Assembly (NCBI RefSeq): GCF_014201355.1
Contig: NZ_JACHEG010000006.1
Coordinates: forward strand, 173,905-237,904
Direction: 5' to 3'
DNA length: 64,000 nt
DNA from: Aliirhizobium wenxiniae
GTDB lineage: Bacteria; Pseudomonadota; Alphaproteobacteria; Rhizobiales; Rhizobiaceae
Part shown: positions 26,763 through 34,537 of the stretch, one piece after another
Layout of the letters: each line of letters starts with the position of its first letter
How positions within the stretch are numbered: the first letter of the stretch is position 1
The notes under the pieces: generated by a model
Databases searched by the model: none
Told to the model about the DNA's origin: nothing
Seen by the model: only the letters and a program-made list of their open reading frames with translations
Program-made: the position numbers and the translations under genes

Positions 26763-27152
26763 CTAGATCGCCTGGGCGACAATCCCGTTCTGAGCCGGAG
26801 CCCCAAGGCGGCTTTCAAGGAGCGCAAGTATCCGATCCAGACTGTATGGTTTAGGCATGAAACTCCAGCTCGGACTGACGCAATCACTGACGTCACGACC
26901 GGAAGCAACGATAATCTCAGTTCGAGGTGCCACGCTCGACACCATGGCGGCCAGATCGAGTCCCGTTAGAGAGCCGGGCATATCGACGTCGGTTATCATC
27001 GCGTCGAAAGTCGGGTTCCGGCCGATGGCTGAGATAGCTTCTAGGACCGTCCCGGCTTGAACAACGTGGTAGCCGTCGTCAGTTAGGGCCTCGACCAACA
27101 TCAACCGGATGAGGATATCATCTTCTGCTACGAGCACGGTACGCGAGGACAT
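26763..27152 (-). CDS. Single-domain response regulator
   Basis: This is a 129-residue receiver domain. Phospho-acceptor Asp55 is in MITDVDMPGS, the acidic cluster is AEDD, and the Lys is in FMPKPYS. GGAG lies 6 bases upstream of the ATG at 27152, preferred over 27164. No kinase adjoins it; the TDxDMPGS motif is shared with the receiver at 10163, so an HWE kinase may be its partner. Confidence 0.88.
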   Translation of the reverse strand: MSSRTVLVAEDDILIRLMLVEALTDDGYHVVQAGTVLEAISAIGRNPTFDAMITDVDMPGSLTGLDLAAMVSSVAPRTEIIVASGRDVSDCVSPSWSFMPKPYSLDRILALLESRLGAPAQNGIVAQAI

Positions 27153-27307
27153 GGCAGGCTCCATCGTTGTCGATCATCCAACTCGTCCACGCCCAGTTCG
27201 ATCAGCCCCGACTAATGAGTATTTGCAAACATATTTAATAAAATCCGAATGAACGAGAAATTCGGCAGGTTGATAAGCGGTTCGATATGACGAATTGCAT
27301 GGGCGGC

Positions 27308-27332
27308 GGAACGATTGGAACGGAGGTGGGTT
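27308..27332 (+). promoter_or_regulatory. EcfG-type promoter
   Basis: GGAAC, 18 bases, TT, 33 bases before the start at 27366. Confidence 0.5.
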
Positions 27333-27365
27333 TTTCGAGCAACGAGCAAACCCGGGATCAAGGCA

Positions 27366-27632
27366 ATGAATCTAAGACACACGCGAGTCCAGCATGAAGG
27401 CGCCGGTAATTGGGTTGTGGACTTTATCGGAGATGACGGCGAGGCTGTCTCAGTGAAAGTTCGCGAGCACAAATTGTCGAACCAAGACGAGGTGGTCGAA
27501 CAGGCGAAGCGCGTGATGATCGAGCTGACTGGCTTCGGTACCCGAGGCGGCAAGCCGCCGGTGAACCGCTATGATGCTCTGAGCAACGGTGATCTCGAAG
27601 CTGAAGTTTCATTGCCGAAAATCACACATTGA
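27366..27632 (+). CDS. Small conserved hypothetical protein
   Basis: This is an 88-residue protein with a beta-rich first half (NWVVDFIGDDGEAVSVKVRE) and a helical middle (EVVEQAKRVMIELTG). Its promoter lies directly upstream and inside the longer reading, which fixes the start at 27366. It is 16 bases before the exonuclease gene and probably co-transcribed. Function unknown. Confidence 0.6.
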   Translation: MNLRHTRVQHEGAGNWVVDFIGDDGEAVSVKVREHKLSNQDEVVEQAKRVMIELTGFGTRGGKPPVNRYDALSNGDLEAEVSLPKITH

Positions 27633-27648
27633 TCTCGCGGGCGCAGCT

Positions 27649-28425
27649 GTGAAAATTGCGACGTACAATGTCAACGGCATAAACGGCCGCCTCGAAATTC
27701 TACTCCGCTGGTTGAAAGAGGACAAGCCGGACGTCGTTTGCCTTCAGGAATTGAAATCAACCTCGTTTCCAGAAAAGGAGATCGGCCTCGCGGGCTATGG
27801 AGCTGCTTGGCTCGGTCAGAAATCGTGGAATGGTGTTGCGATCCTCGTCCGAGGAGCGGAGCCGCTCGTAACGCGCAGAGGCCTTCCTGGCGATCCAGAC
27901 GACCAGCAGTGTCGTTATATCGAAGCAGCAATCGACGGCATCTTGGTCGGATGTCTTTACCTTCCAAACGGCAATCCGGCTCCTGGGCCGAAGTTTGATT
28001 ACAAGTTGCGCTGGTTTAAACGGCTTCATCGATATGCCGCTGAGGTCTTGGAACTGGACGTCCCTGCCCTTCTTGTTGGGGACTTCAACGTCATGCCGAC
28101 TGCCCTCGACGTGTATAAGCCGGAACGTTGGAGCGATGACGCTCTCTATCGACCGGAGGTTCGAGAGGCTTATGCCGATCTGGTCAAGCAGGGCTGGACC
28201 GATGCTGTCCGCCATCTCCATCCCCAAGAGCGGATCTACACATTCTGGAAATATTGGCGAAACAGTTTCCAGCGCGATGCGGGGCTTCGTATCGACCACT
28301 TTTTGTTGTCACCGGCCGTCGAGCCCTGGCTAAGGTCGGCATCAATGCGCAGGACGCCCAGAAGTTGGCCTCATACCAGTGATCATGCCCCGGTCATGAT
28401 CGAACTCGACGTGCCGCAAAATTAG
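27649..28425 (+). CDS. xthA: Exodeoxyribonuclease III
   Basis: This is a 258-residue exonuclease III-type AP endonuclease starting at GTG 27649 (KIATYNVNGINGRLEIL). Catalytic motifs are LQELKS (Glu), VGDFNVMPTALD (Asp, Asn), RIDHFLLS and TSDHAPVMIEL (Asp-His). It cleaves DNA at abasic sites and removes blocked 3' ends, complementing the end-joining genes. Probably transcribed with the upstream small gene. Confidence 0.93.
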   Translation: MKIATYNVNGINGRLEILLRWLKEDKPDVVCLQELKSTSFPEKEIGLAGYGAAWLGQKSWNGVAILVRGAEPLVTRRGLPGDPDDQQCRYIEAAIDGILVGCLYLPNGNPAPGPKFDYKLRWFKRLHRYAAEVLELDVPALLVGDFNVMPTALDVYKPERWSDDALYRPEVREAYADLVKQGWTDAVRHLHPQERIYTFWKYWRNSFQRDAGLRIDHFLLSPAVEPWLRSASMRRTPRSWPHTSDHAPVMIELDVPQN

Positions 28426-28431
28426 GAGTCA

Positions 28432-28983
28432 ATGATGGCCACCTCCAAGACTTCGGATACGCAGGAAAGAACCTTGGCGTGGTTTAGGACTCTTGAGCCG
28501 GTCAATGCGGCCGACATGATTGGACTTTGGAGAGGTTCGGGGTGCCCGTCCGGGCATCCACTGGACGGTGTGCTCGAAAATCTCGGATGGTTTGGAAAGA
28601 GATTCCATCCTAATTTGCGGGCCGACGCCCTTCTCTTTGAAAAAGCGCCTGGCAAGCTCATCGCTATTGAGCCCGCTTACTTCCCGACCCGGTGGGCTTT
28701 GAGTTTCTCGGGTATTGGACGCAAAGCGTTTGCGCCTCGCTTGTTCTCGCACATTACTCCCCGGCTCGGTGCCCAGGGGACCACAGCCGTGCTTCAATCG
28801 CGTATGGACGATGAACTGATAACGGCCGCTTTGGTCTACGACCGGCAGACAATTGGAGAAGTCTTCCGTCGATCGAAGGATGGCCAGGTAATCGGCAAAA
28901 TGATTGTTAACGGTGATCCACGCCACTACTTTTTCGAGTTAGCGAAAGTTGAGGGCGCCACCTCTCCTATGACGTCTTCTTAA
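28432..28983 (+). CDS. GXWXG/DUF4334 domain protein
   Basis: This is a 183-residue protein. The N-terminal GXWXG motif appears in MIGLWRGSGCPSGHPLDG, followed by LGWFGKRF, and the C-terminal half matches the DUF4334 layout (YDRQTIGEVFRRSKDGQVIG). It starts 6 bases after xthA with AGGAG, so it is in the same operon. It is lipocalin-like in fold by family; function unknown. Its 3' end overlaps the minus-strand DUF2945 gene by 17 bases. Confidence 0.8.
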   Translation: MMATSKTSDTQERTLAWFRTLEPVNAADMIGLWRGSGCPSGHPLDGVLENLGWFGKRFHPNLRADALLFEKAPGKLIAIEPAYFPTRWALSFSGIGRKAFAPRLFSHITPRLGAQGTTAVLQSRMDDELITAALVYDRQTIGEVFRRSKDGQVIGKMIVNGDPRHYFFELAKVEGATSPMTSS

Positions 28984-29182
28984 GAGCGCTCGGCTTGTGG
29001 GCGGCCTTAGCTCCGCTCTTCGAGCTTTCTACAATCATCTGAGGATCCGATTTCGAGGCCTTAACCTCGCGACCTTTAATCTTCGTCGGGGTGGTCTGCT
29101 TTTTGACGACCTTACCTTCCGTCTCACCCTGGCTGGTTTTCCAAGCTACATGGTCGCCCTTCTTCAGATCTGCGGTCATCAC
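28967..29182 (-). CDS. DUF2945 (hypervirulence-associated TUDOR-like) protein
   Basis: This is a 71-residue basic protein. DLKKGDHVAWKTSQGETEGK, then VVKKQT, is the DUF2945 core, an SH3/TUDOR-like barrel. The tail is Lys/Ser-rich. A GGAAC-N18-TT box lies 27 bases upstream. Function unknown. Confidence 0.85.
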   Translation of the reverse strand: MMTADLKKGDHVAWKTSQGETEGKVVKKQTTPTKIKGREVKASKSDPQMIVESSKSGAKAAHKPSALKKTS

Positions 29183-29208
29183 GTCGATCCGTTTTCGTGT
29201 TCCGACTA

Positions 29209-29233
29209 AACTCGGACGCTTACTCCCGGTTCC
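29209..29233 (-). promoter_or_regulatory. EcfG-type promoter for DUF2945
   Basis: On the minus strand: GGAAC, 18 bases, TT, 26 bases before the start at 29182. Confidence 0.6.
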
Positions 29234-29327
29234 AAGGCTAAGAAATCTGGCGGCCGATGTTCGCGATCTTGAAAGTCCAACTCGAAATCATCATCTGAAC
29301 ATAGAGAGAACAACTTGTGGAGCTGTC

Positions 29328-29570
29328 ATGACGACGCTTAGTAAAAAGCAGCCCTCTAGAGCATCAGTTGACATCTTGTCGGCAATCAACCGGTATCGTC
29401 ACCAACGACGCTTGGGCCGGGCTTGGTCGGTCGGAGACAAGCGCATTGCCGCCTCCACCGTTGCAGGGCTTGAGCGAGACGCTTACGTGCGAGAGATCGC
29501 TTTCAAGGGCTCGCCCTATCTTGTCCTCACTGACGAAGGGAAGCGCCTGGTCGGGGCTCGCGCGGAGTAA
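29328..29570 (+). CDS. Small winged-helix-like protein
   Basis: This is an 80-residue basic protein (DILSAINRYRHQRRLGRAWS, then AGLERDAYVREI and LTDEGKRLVG). The LTDEGKRL end is typical of a winged-helix wing and suggests DNA binding. GTGGAG lies just upstream of the ATG. Identity not certain. Confidence 0.55.
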   Translation: MTTLSKKQPSRASVDILSAINRYRHQRRLGRAWSVGDKRIAASTVAGLERDAYVREIAFKGSPYLVLTDEGKRLVGARAE

Positions 29571-29591
29571 CCAGCGGATCGCAGAGCCTCT

Positions 29592-29903
29592 TCATTTGGC
29601 GGTGACGCGTAACGCGCCAAGATCGCCGAACGCGCGGTGAAGTGCCGCAGTCTTGTTCGCGGATATGTCGGCGGACACTTCGATCTCGCCGCTAAGCCGA
29701 GCGTCGCCGCGCCCGTCTTCATTCACTGCTGGAGCATCGCCGCCGCTGACGTGCGCGCCAGAAGAATTATCCTGGCCAACGGGCTGAACGAAAATGTCTG
29801 CTCGATCTACACCAACCTGCTGAACCAGGTGCTCGACCGCAAGGTCCGCTGCTTCGCGCGTTTCGAAAGTCGCAATGATGGTCTTGTTGCTGCTATCTGA
29901 CAT
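29592..29903 (-). CDS. Small conserved hypothetical protein
   Basis: This is a 103-residue protein. The N-terminus (KTIIATFETREAADLAVEHL) looks like the fold seen in GspM/heat-induced stress YflT-type proteins. A Gly/Asp-rich loop and a C-terminal ferredoxin-like strand follow. An EcfG-type box lies 27 bases upstream. Probably a stress protein; function unknown. Confidence 0.6.
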   Translation of the reverse strand: MSDSSNKTIIATFETREAADLAVEHLVQQVGVDRADIFVQPVGQDNSSGAHVSGGDAPAVNEDGRGDARLSGEIEVSADISANKTAALHRAFGDLGALRVTAK

Positions 29904-29929
29904 CGGCTTCTCCTTGTATCCGGAAGCAA

Positions 29930-29954
29930 AAGCGTCACCTTCGAACTAAGTTCC
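29930..29954 (-). promoter_or_regulatory. EcfG-type promoter
   Basis: On the minus strand: GGAAC, 18 bases, TT, 26 bases before the start at 29903. Confidence 0.58.
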
Positions 29955-30011
29955 TGCGGATGTCGATTCTCGCGTGTGATTCTTGCCTTAATGGCAACAC
30001 GTGTGCAAAAA

Positions 30012-30638
30012 TTATTGCTCGAAGCGCTCCAGCATTTCCCGAAGCAGTCTATTTTCGGATTGCAGCTTTTCCACCAACAGATGTTTAAGCGTCCTGTTTT
30101 CCAGCTCTAGTGCCGAAAGAACATCGCAACTGTCTGTCGCAGGATCCGCGTATCGAATTTCCGTCGGCGTATGAGGTGCGGATTTGGGGCTTTGGATGAC
30201 ACGTCTCACGCCGGCGGATCTAGAGCGGCGCTGGGTTTTCGGTTTAGCTGCAGGCATCGCAGCCCGCACTTCGTCCGCCCTGTTCACCGGTGCGAGAACG
30301 GGCTCTGACTCGAACGCCACTTTGGCTTCTGCTTCGCAGCTTTCAGCTAGCTCGGCTACCGGTGTTTCAGTCATAGCGGCGTTTTGGTTGGTGACCGCAT
30401 TTTTTTCGATACTATCCGTAATGTCTTGTCGCGGCGCTGAAAAAGGCATGTCATCAGCGACCGCCTGTGTGAGTGTCTTCAGATCCGTGTCGCCCCAGAT
30501 CGACTTGACTACTGGCTTCGGTTGTCGACGGCTTGATTTGTATTCAACGACGAAGCTGCGGAGCGTTCTGGGCGGGCTATTTTTCAACTGGTTTCCTTGC
30601 TCAGCTTTCAGTGCCGTTCTGGCCGACCGACAGATCAC
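30012..30638 (-). CDS. SyrB-like regulator
   Basis: This is a protein of up to 208 residues. It has an N-terminal basic region (VVEYKSSRRQPKPVVKSIWG, then DTDLKTL), a low-complexity Ala/Pro/Glu middle, and a C-terminal leucine-zipper-like helix (ENRTLKHLLVEKLQSENRLL). The tail is the signature of the rhizobial SyrB family, named for a repressor of syrM in S. meliloti. The GTG at 30638 lies inside a perfect inverted repeat, so the true start may be further in. Two more members follow at 31593 and 32319. Confidence 0.7.
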   Translation of the reverse strand: MICRSARTALKAEQGNQLKNSPPRTLRSFVVEYKSSRRQPKPVVKSIWGDTDLKTLTQAVADDMPFSAPRQDITDSIEKNAVTNQNAAMTETPVAELAESCEAEAKVAFESEPVLAPVNRADEVRAAMPAAKPKTQRRSRSAGVRRVIQSPKSAPHTPTEIRYADPATDSCDVLSALELENRTLKHLLVEKLQSENRLLREMLERFEQ

Positions 30639-30653
30639 TCATCTGTCGGTCGG
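30623..30653. repeat. Perfect 13-base inverted repeat at the SyrB-like gene start
   Basis: Arms CCGACCGACAGAT and ATCTGTCGGTCGG with a 5-base loop. It overlaps the proposed start codon of the SyrB-like gene. No T-run follows on either side, so it is more likely an operator, an RNA hairpin over the start, or a recombination site than a terminator. Confidence 0.7.
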
Positions 30654-30747
30654 CGCGGTTAGAATCAAGGATATCTGAAGCGCGGAGGCATTGCACTCCC
30701 GCAAGCCATCGAACGGCAACAGCGCTCATCCTGTCAGGTGAATGTGC

Positions 30748-31226
30748 TCACCTCGAGTAGCGGAACTCAAGTTTGCGAAACAGAGCTTGAAGGTCCGGCT
30801 CGGCAACCATTCTTGTTGCCTCAGCTGGCGACACCCAATCGAGTCTTCGTTCACCACGCTCGGGGAAGTTCTTTTTCATATGCTTCACTTCCATGACATG
30901 CACGGCGACACACGCCGGAACAGCCTCATCGCCTGCAAGCCACTTGATATAAGTGAAATGTCCGAGAGGTTTCCGCTTTGCTCGGCCCTTCGCCCCCGCC
31001 TCCTCCCAAGCTTCGCGTTGCGCGACTTCGTGAGGCTTAAGTCCTTTAATCGGCCAGCCCTTTGGAATCGTCCATCGCCGTGTTTCGCGGGTCGTGATGA
31101 GCAGTATGCTCAACCTCCGATGGCATCTTAGCGAAAGCAAAGCGCGCCGTACTGGCTGATCTCCCCTGTGTCGGGATGGAGATGCGCTGGCCCCATTGGC
31201 TTGGGACGTTCGATCACGTTGGGCAT
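30748..31226 (-). pseudogene. Frameshifted NUDIX hydrolase
   Basis: The body (31110 to 30748) is a NUDIX hydrolase: TRETRRWTIPKGWPIKG, then the Nudix box with REAWEEAGA. The natural N-terminus (MPNVIERPKPMGPAHLHPDT, then ISQYGALCFR) lies in another frame from 31226 to 31128, joined by a frameshift at about 31125. A truncated protein of about 130 residues could still be made. It would cleave a nucleoside diphosphate-linked compound. Confidence 0.7.
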
Positions 31227-31392
31227 CTCTAAATTATTTACCACCGCGCAGGTCGAAACAAGTCCAAGACAAATCGTTGCTTCAAAAGCTCTCTGCCCAC
31301 AGTTTCCCTGTGGTGCCGCATCCTTGCGGCATCCTAACCAGGATGTGTAAGCTCGCTTAAGCAAAGCATTCGAAGTATGTCGAGGTATACGA

Positions 31393-31596
31393 ATGACCGA
31401 TACCGGCCAATTGTTGCGTCTCATCCATGGCATTGCGGATCCGTGCGAAGCCATTCGTAGCCGGGCAATGATAGTTTCTAAAGATCCAGCCGTCTCCGCC
31501 GATATTCGTCAGGCAACGGCGGATCTCGGGAAAGCGATAGAGCACGTGTTCGAGGCGGCGAGCTACATCATGGAACGCGAGAGCAACCTTCGTTAG
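31393..31596 (+). CDS. Small hypothetical protein
   Basis: This is a 67-residue helical protein (MTDTGQLLRLIHGIADPCEA at the start). No strong ribosome-binding site. Its end overlaps the minus-strand SyrB-like gene by 4 bases. No family recognised. Confidence 0.45.
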   Translation: MTDTGQLLRLIHGIADPCEAIRSRAMIVSKDPAVSADIRQATADLGKAIEHVFEAASYIMERESNLR

Positions 31597-32177
31597 TAGC
31601 GATCGAGCAAAGTCTTCAGTTGCGCGTTCTGAATAATGAGTTTTTTCGACAGAAGCTGCCTCAGTTCAAGGATCTCCTGATCTAGTTCGATCATCTCGTC
31701 GTAGGCCGTTTTCTTGACACTGGATTGGTCTGGTTCCTGCTCACGAGGCAGACCAATCGGAGACGCAGCAGGAGCCGCCCTCCCTCTCCGCTTCGTGGCT
31801 GTTGCCTTCGGGGCCGTTGCGAGAGCGGCATCCTCAGCGACATCACCTGCATCGTCGAATTCGCTGGCTTGTTCTTTCGGCAGCGCTTCGGGCTCAGCAG
31901 AGAAATCCATCTCGACAGGTTCGAGTGACTGCTCGATAGCATCGCCTTCGACCACTGGAACGGCAAGAGCGATTTCCGTCGCTTCTACTTCCTGGGCAGC
32001 TAGATTGGTTTCAGCCTCAACCGGATTTTCAACCGAAACCGCACTAGAGGGTGGGACTTCTTCCTCAGGATAATGCTCGATCGCTACAACAGCAGAAGCT
32101 TTGGTAATCTGCTCGACTGGGCGGTCCTCTGATTTTCGCGACACCAGGTCCGAAAGAAATCTCCATGGTGTTTTCAT
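31593..32177 (-). CDS. SyrB-like regulator
   Basis: This is a 194-residue protein with a basic N-terminus (MKTPWRFLSDLVSRKS), a long acidic Ala/Glu/Val-rich middle, a short basic patch (TKRRGRAAP), and a C-terminal coiled-coil (LDQEILELRQLLSKKLIIQN). The architecture matches the neighbouring SyrB-type proteins. DNA binding is not shown by any recognisable motif. Confidence 0.65.
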   Translation of the reverse strand: MKTPWRFLSDLVSRKSEDRPVEQITKASAVVAIEHYPEEEVPPSSAVSVENPVEAETNLAAQEVEATEIALAVPVVEGDAIEQSLEPVEMDFSAEPEALPKEQASEFDDAGDVAEDAALATAPKATATKRRGRAAPAASPIGLPREQEPDQSSVKKTAYDEMIELDQEILELRQLLSKKLIIQNAQLKTLLDRY

Positions 32178-32318
32178 CGGATCACAACCCTTATCGTATT
32201 GCAGCTGTCGTTGCCGCTATTGAAATTCGAAATTTGTCGGGCTCAGGGAATGAGCCCGACAGTTACGTGTGAACAGACGTCTCTGCGGCTGATCTTCGAT
32301 TTCAACCGCCAGGTAGAA

Positions 32319-32738
32319 TCACTTCTGCCCAAGGCGCTTGCGAAGGTCTGCGTTCTCGTCGCGCAGCTTGGTCGCCAACTGTGCGCGAAGGTTCTTGTTC
32401 TCTTCTTCGAGCTTGATCAGTTCTGCGATGTCATCAGTTGCCACAAGCGGTGCTGCCTTCTTGGCGACTGCCGCGCCACGAGCGCCTTTTTTAGCCGGCT
32501 GTTTCACTTCCACTGTTTTGGTGGATTTAGCAACCTCGGCTTTTGGACCACGCTTGGCGCGGGGAGCCTTAGCCGGCGTTTCTGCGGCAGCGTGAGCAGC
32601 GGCAGCGGTGGCTACTGTTTCAGCTGCGACGGCTTTCGGGAGCCGCGGTGCGCGCTTCTTTTTTTCTAAGACAGGTGCAGTCGTGGTTTCAGCTCCAACG
32701 CCATCGGCAATTTTGCCAGCAGTATTCTCATCAGCCAT
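32319..32738 (-). CDS. SyrB family regulator
   Basis: This is a 139-residue protein from ATG 32738, preceded by GGAGA. It opens MADENTAGKIADG, then has a Lys/Ala/Pro-rich AT-hook-like middle (KAPRAKRGPKAEV) and ends in a coiled-coil (LIKLEEENKNLRAQL, then RDENADLRKRLGQK). It is the closest of the three in this window to the classical SyrB layout. Confidence 0.78.
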   Translation of the reverse strand: MADENTAGKIADGVGAETTTAPVLEKKKRAPRLPKAVAAETVATAAAAHAAAETPAKAPRAKRGPKAEVAKSTKTVEVKQPAKKGARGAAVAKKAAPLVATDDIAELIKLEEENKNLRAQLATKLRDENADLRKRLGQK

Positions 32739-32850
32739 GAAAGATCTCCTCTGTGGGCCGCACGTCACTGCTCTGTTGATCCAATCCGTCAGGGATTGGG
32801 ACAGAGCTACATTACCGCATACACGATTAAACTTGCGCGGCACTCACGTA

Positions 32851-33114
32851 ATGACAGAAACCGTAACCCGTTTCCACGCTACTCTCGTTGTTCTGACTTG
32901 TGATCGTCTACTCATTAGAGCTTTCCCCACGAATGATGCGCGACTTCTATCTGGTTCGGTCCAAGCATTCGCGTACGCGATATCCCGACACTTAAGTCAA
33001 TCTGGCGAAAACGATAGATTGCTGCACTTATCGTCCGAGGTCACAAATTGTGGGAGACCTAACGCGGTGTGCGCCGCGTGCGGACAAAGTCAACATGCCA
33101 GGGAGGTTTTCTAA
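32851..33114 (+). CDS. Possible small protein
   Basis: An 87-residue frame (MTETVTRFHATLVVLTCDRL at the start) in the gap between the SyrB-type gene and the toxin. No ribosome-binding site, no family and no promoter box, so it may be non-coding. From 33115 to 33401 I see nothing convincing. Confidence 0.25.
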   Translation: MTETVTRFHATLVVLTCDRLLIRAFPTNDARLLSGSVQAFAYAISRHLSQSGENDRLLHLSSEVTNCGRPNAVCAACGQSQHAREVF

Positions 33115-33401
33115 CCGCGCAAACGGAAGGATGCGGCCATGGTTGAAAAACAAGTGATCGACGAATGGCAAAACGCCCCTGATTGACAACGCTTGCGGGT
33201 TTTTTCGAACGGACAGCAAGCGGAATAGGCGGCGCGCCTAAACGGAGGGAGCCGGATGTGGACCTTAGCCTCCTGGACTTCGATCTCGATTGCACAGTTT
33301 TCGCATCTACCCACCGGCGGCTAAGGGATGCGTTCGATAGTCACTACTTTGCGAGCATACCATTCCGGCTCGAGGAGGAATGCCGTAGCGTCCTCCACCT
33401 A

Positions 33402-33899
33402 CTATCGCGACAGTCGGTGTTCGTCGTCGATCAGGATCAGGCGGCTCGGTGCCGCGTTACTCCACGCCCACAGGACAAGATTGAGATCATCGTCGGTTGC
33501 GGCGGCTGCGTAGCTCTTTACGATCAGCCCGCAATAGCCGTCGGCGGCAAGCTGACGCGCGAAGGTCTGCGTTCTCGCCTCTCCGGCAGACTTCATCTGA
33601 TCACGCCAGGTATGATCTGCGAGCGCCGCCGCATCGATGCCTTGCGCCTGAACGGTCGTGTCTTCCCGACAGTCGAATACACGTTCGAGATCGGCATCAT
33701 AGGAGACCAGCGTCGTCGGTTGCAGATTGCCGACCTGATTGGCTTCTTTGAGCGCCGTCATGATCGTCAGCGATGTGTAAAGGGCAGGCACGCCTTTCGC
33801 GTTAAACCGGCCTCCGTATAGTTCCGCGCCGCGTCCCGAAAGAGGTTCACAGGCGTATATCGGGTTAAGCGCCCGATAGAGCTTTCCTTGATAGTGCAT
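33402..33899 (-). CDS. RES-domain toxin (NAD+ phosphorylase family)
   Basis: This is a 165-residue RES protein. Family landmarks are LYRALNPIYACEPLSGRGA, then GGRFNAKGVPALYTS, and LVSYDADLERVFDC. RES toxins destroy cellular NAD+ and arrest growth. The antitoxin gene ends 9 bases upstream. Confidence 0.9.
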   Translation of the reverse strand: MHYQGKLYRALNPIYACEPLSGRGAELYGGRFNAKGVPALYTSLTIMTALKEANQVGNLQPTTLVSYDADLERVFDCREDTTVQAQGIDAAALADHTWRDQMKSAGEARTQTFARQLAADGYCGLIVKSYAAAATDDDLNLVLWAWSNAAPSRLILIDDEHRLSR

Positions 33900-33908
33900 A
33901 CGCCGAAC

Positions 33909-34259
33909 TTATGCGTGAACGCCGGCGTCGACAGCGTCGATATAGTCGAGCACCTCATCGGCCCGACCGCTGCGGACCAGTTGCATTGCAGTCTGTCCGG
34001 AGAAACCGGACAGCGGCTCCGAGCGATACCAGGCATAGGCAATCAATGCCGATCCAAAGCGTCGCTCAACCTTGTTGACGATTTCGATCATCTCGCGAAG
34101 GCGCCGCTGCGTTCTATCGGAGCGAATACGATCCTTGCGCTGGATGGCGTCTTTTCCGAGTCCTGCAGTGCGGGCGATCTCTTCGCTAGTCGTGCGAAAC
34201 GCATCGGCGATCTTGCGCGGTGCGAACAGTCCGTTATCTGCATATTGTGCGAGGCCCAT
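33909..34259 (-). CDS. Xre/MbcA/ParS-type antitoxin
   Basis: This is a 116-residue antitoxin. The N-terminal half is Xre-like (ISDAFRTT-type helix, EIARTAGLGKDAIQRKDRI); the C-terminal half is the toxin-binding DUF2384 domain (AYAWYRSEPLSGFSGQTAM, then LVRSGRADEVLDYID). It sits upstream of its RES toxin, the usual order, and would repress the operon through a palindrome just upstream. Confidence 0.9.
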   Translation of the reverse strand: MGLAQYADNGLFAPRKIADAFRTTSEEIARTAGLGKDAIQRKDRIRSDRTQRRLREMIEIVNKVERRFGSALIAYAWYRSEPLSGFSGQTAMQLVRSGRADEVLDYIDAVDAGVHA

Positions 34260-34292
34260 GATACACCTTCAGTCCAGAGAGCCGATAATATA

Positions 34293-34308
34293 GACGCAAT
34301 ATAGCGTC
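34293..34308. promoter_or_regulatory. Palindrome upstream of the toxin-antitoxin operon
   Basis: GACGC, 6 bases, GCGTC, located 34 bases before the antitoxin start and overlapping a minus-strand TTGACG box (34305-34310). It is a candidate operator for autoregulation. Confidence 0.55.
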
Positions 34309-34537
34309 AAGAATGGCGTGTTTCAATGGTTCTCGGTAGAAGACGATTAACCGCTTTTACGTGAGCTTTCGCATGAACGCGTCAACATGGGCTATCAGGT
34401 TCATTCAGTTCCTTCTAATTTGGCTGCCCCGAACAAAGGCTCCTAAACAACTAACTATCAGCCATAGCGCTCAATATCGATCTGGACGGTTGGCGCGAGC
34501 CGCGATTGGCACGTCAGCACCATGACGGCTTTCGGCC

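Noticed and set aside
33183..33821. A 212-residue plus-strand frame opposite the RES toxin.
   Set aside because: Antisense to a well-supported RES gene.
34369..34537. A small frame upstream of the IS1182 element.
   Set aside because: Short, no ribosome-binding site and interrupted by the element; no family.
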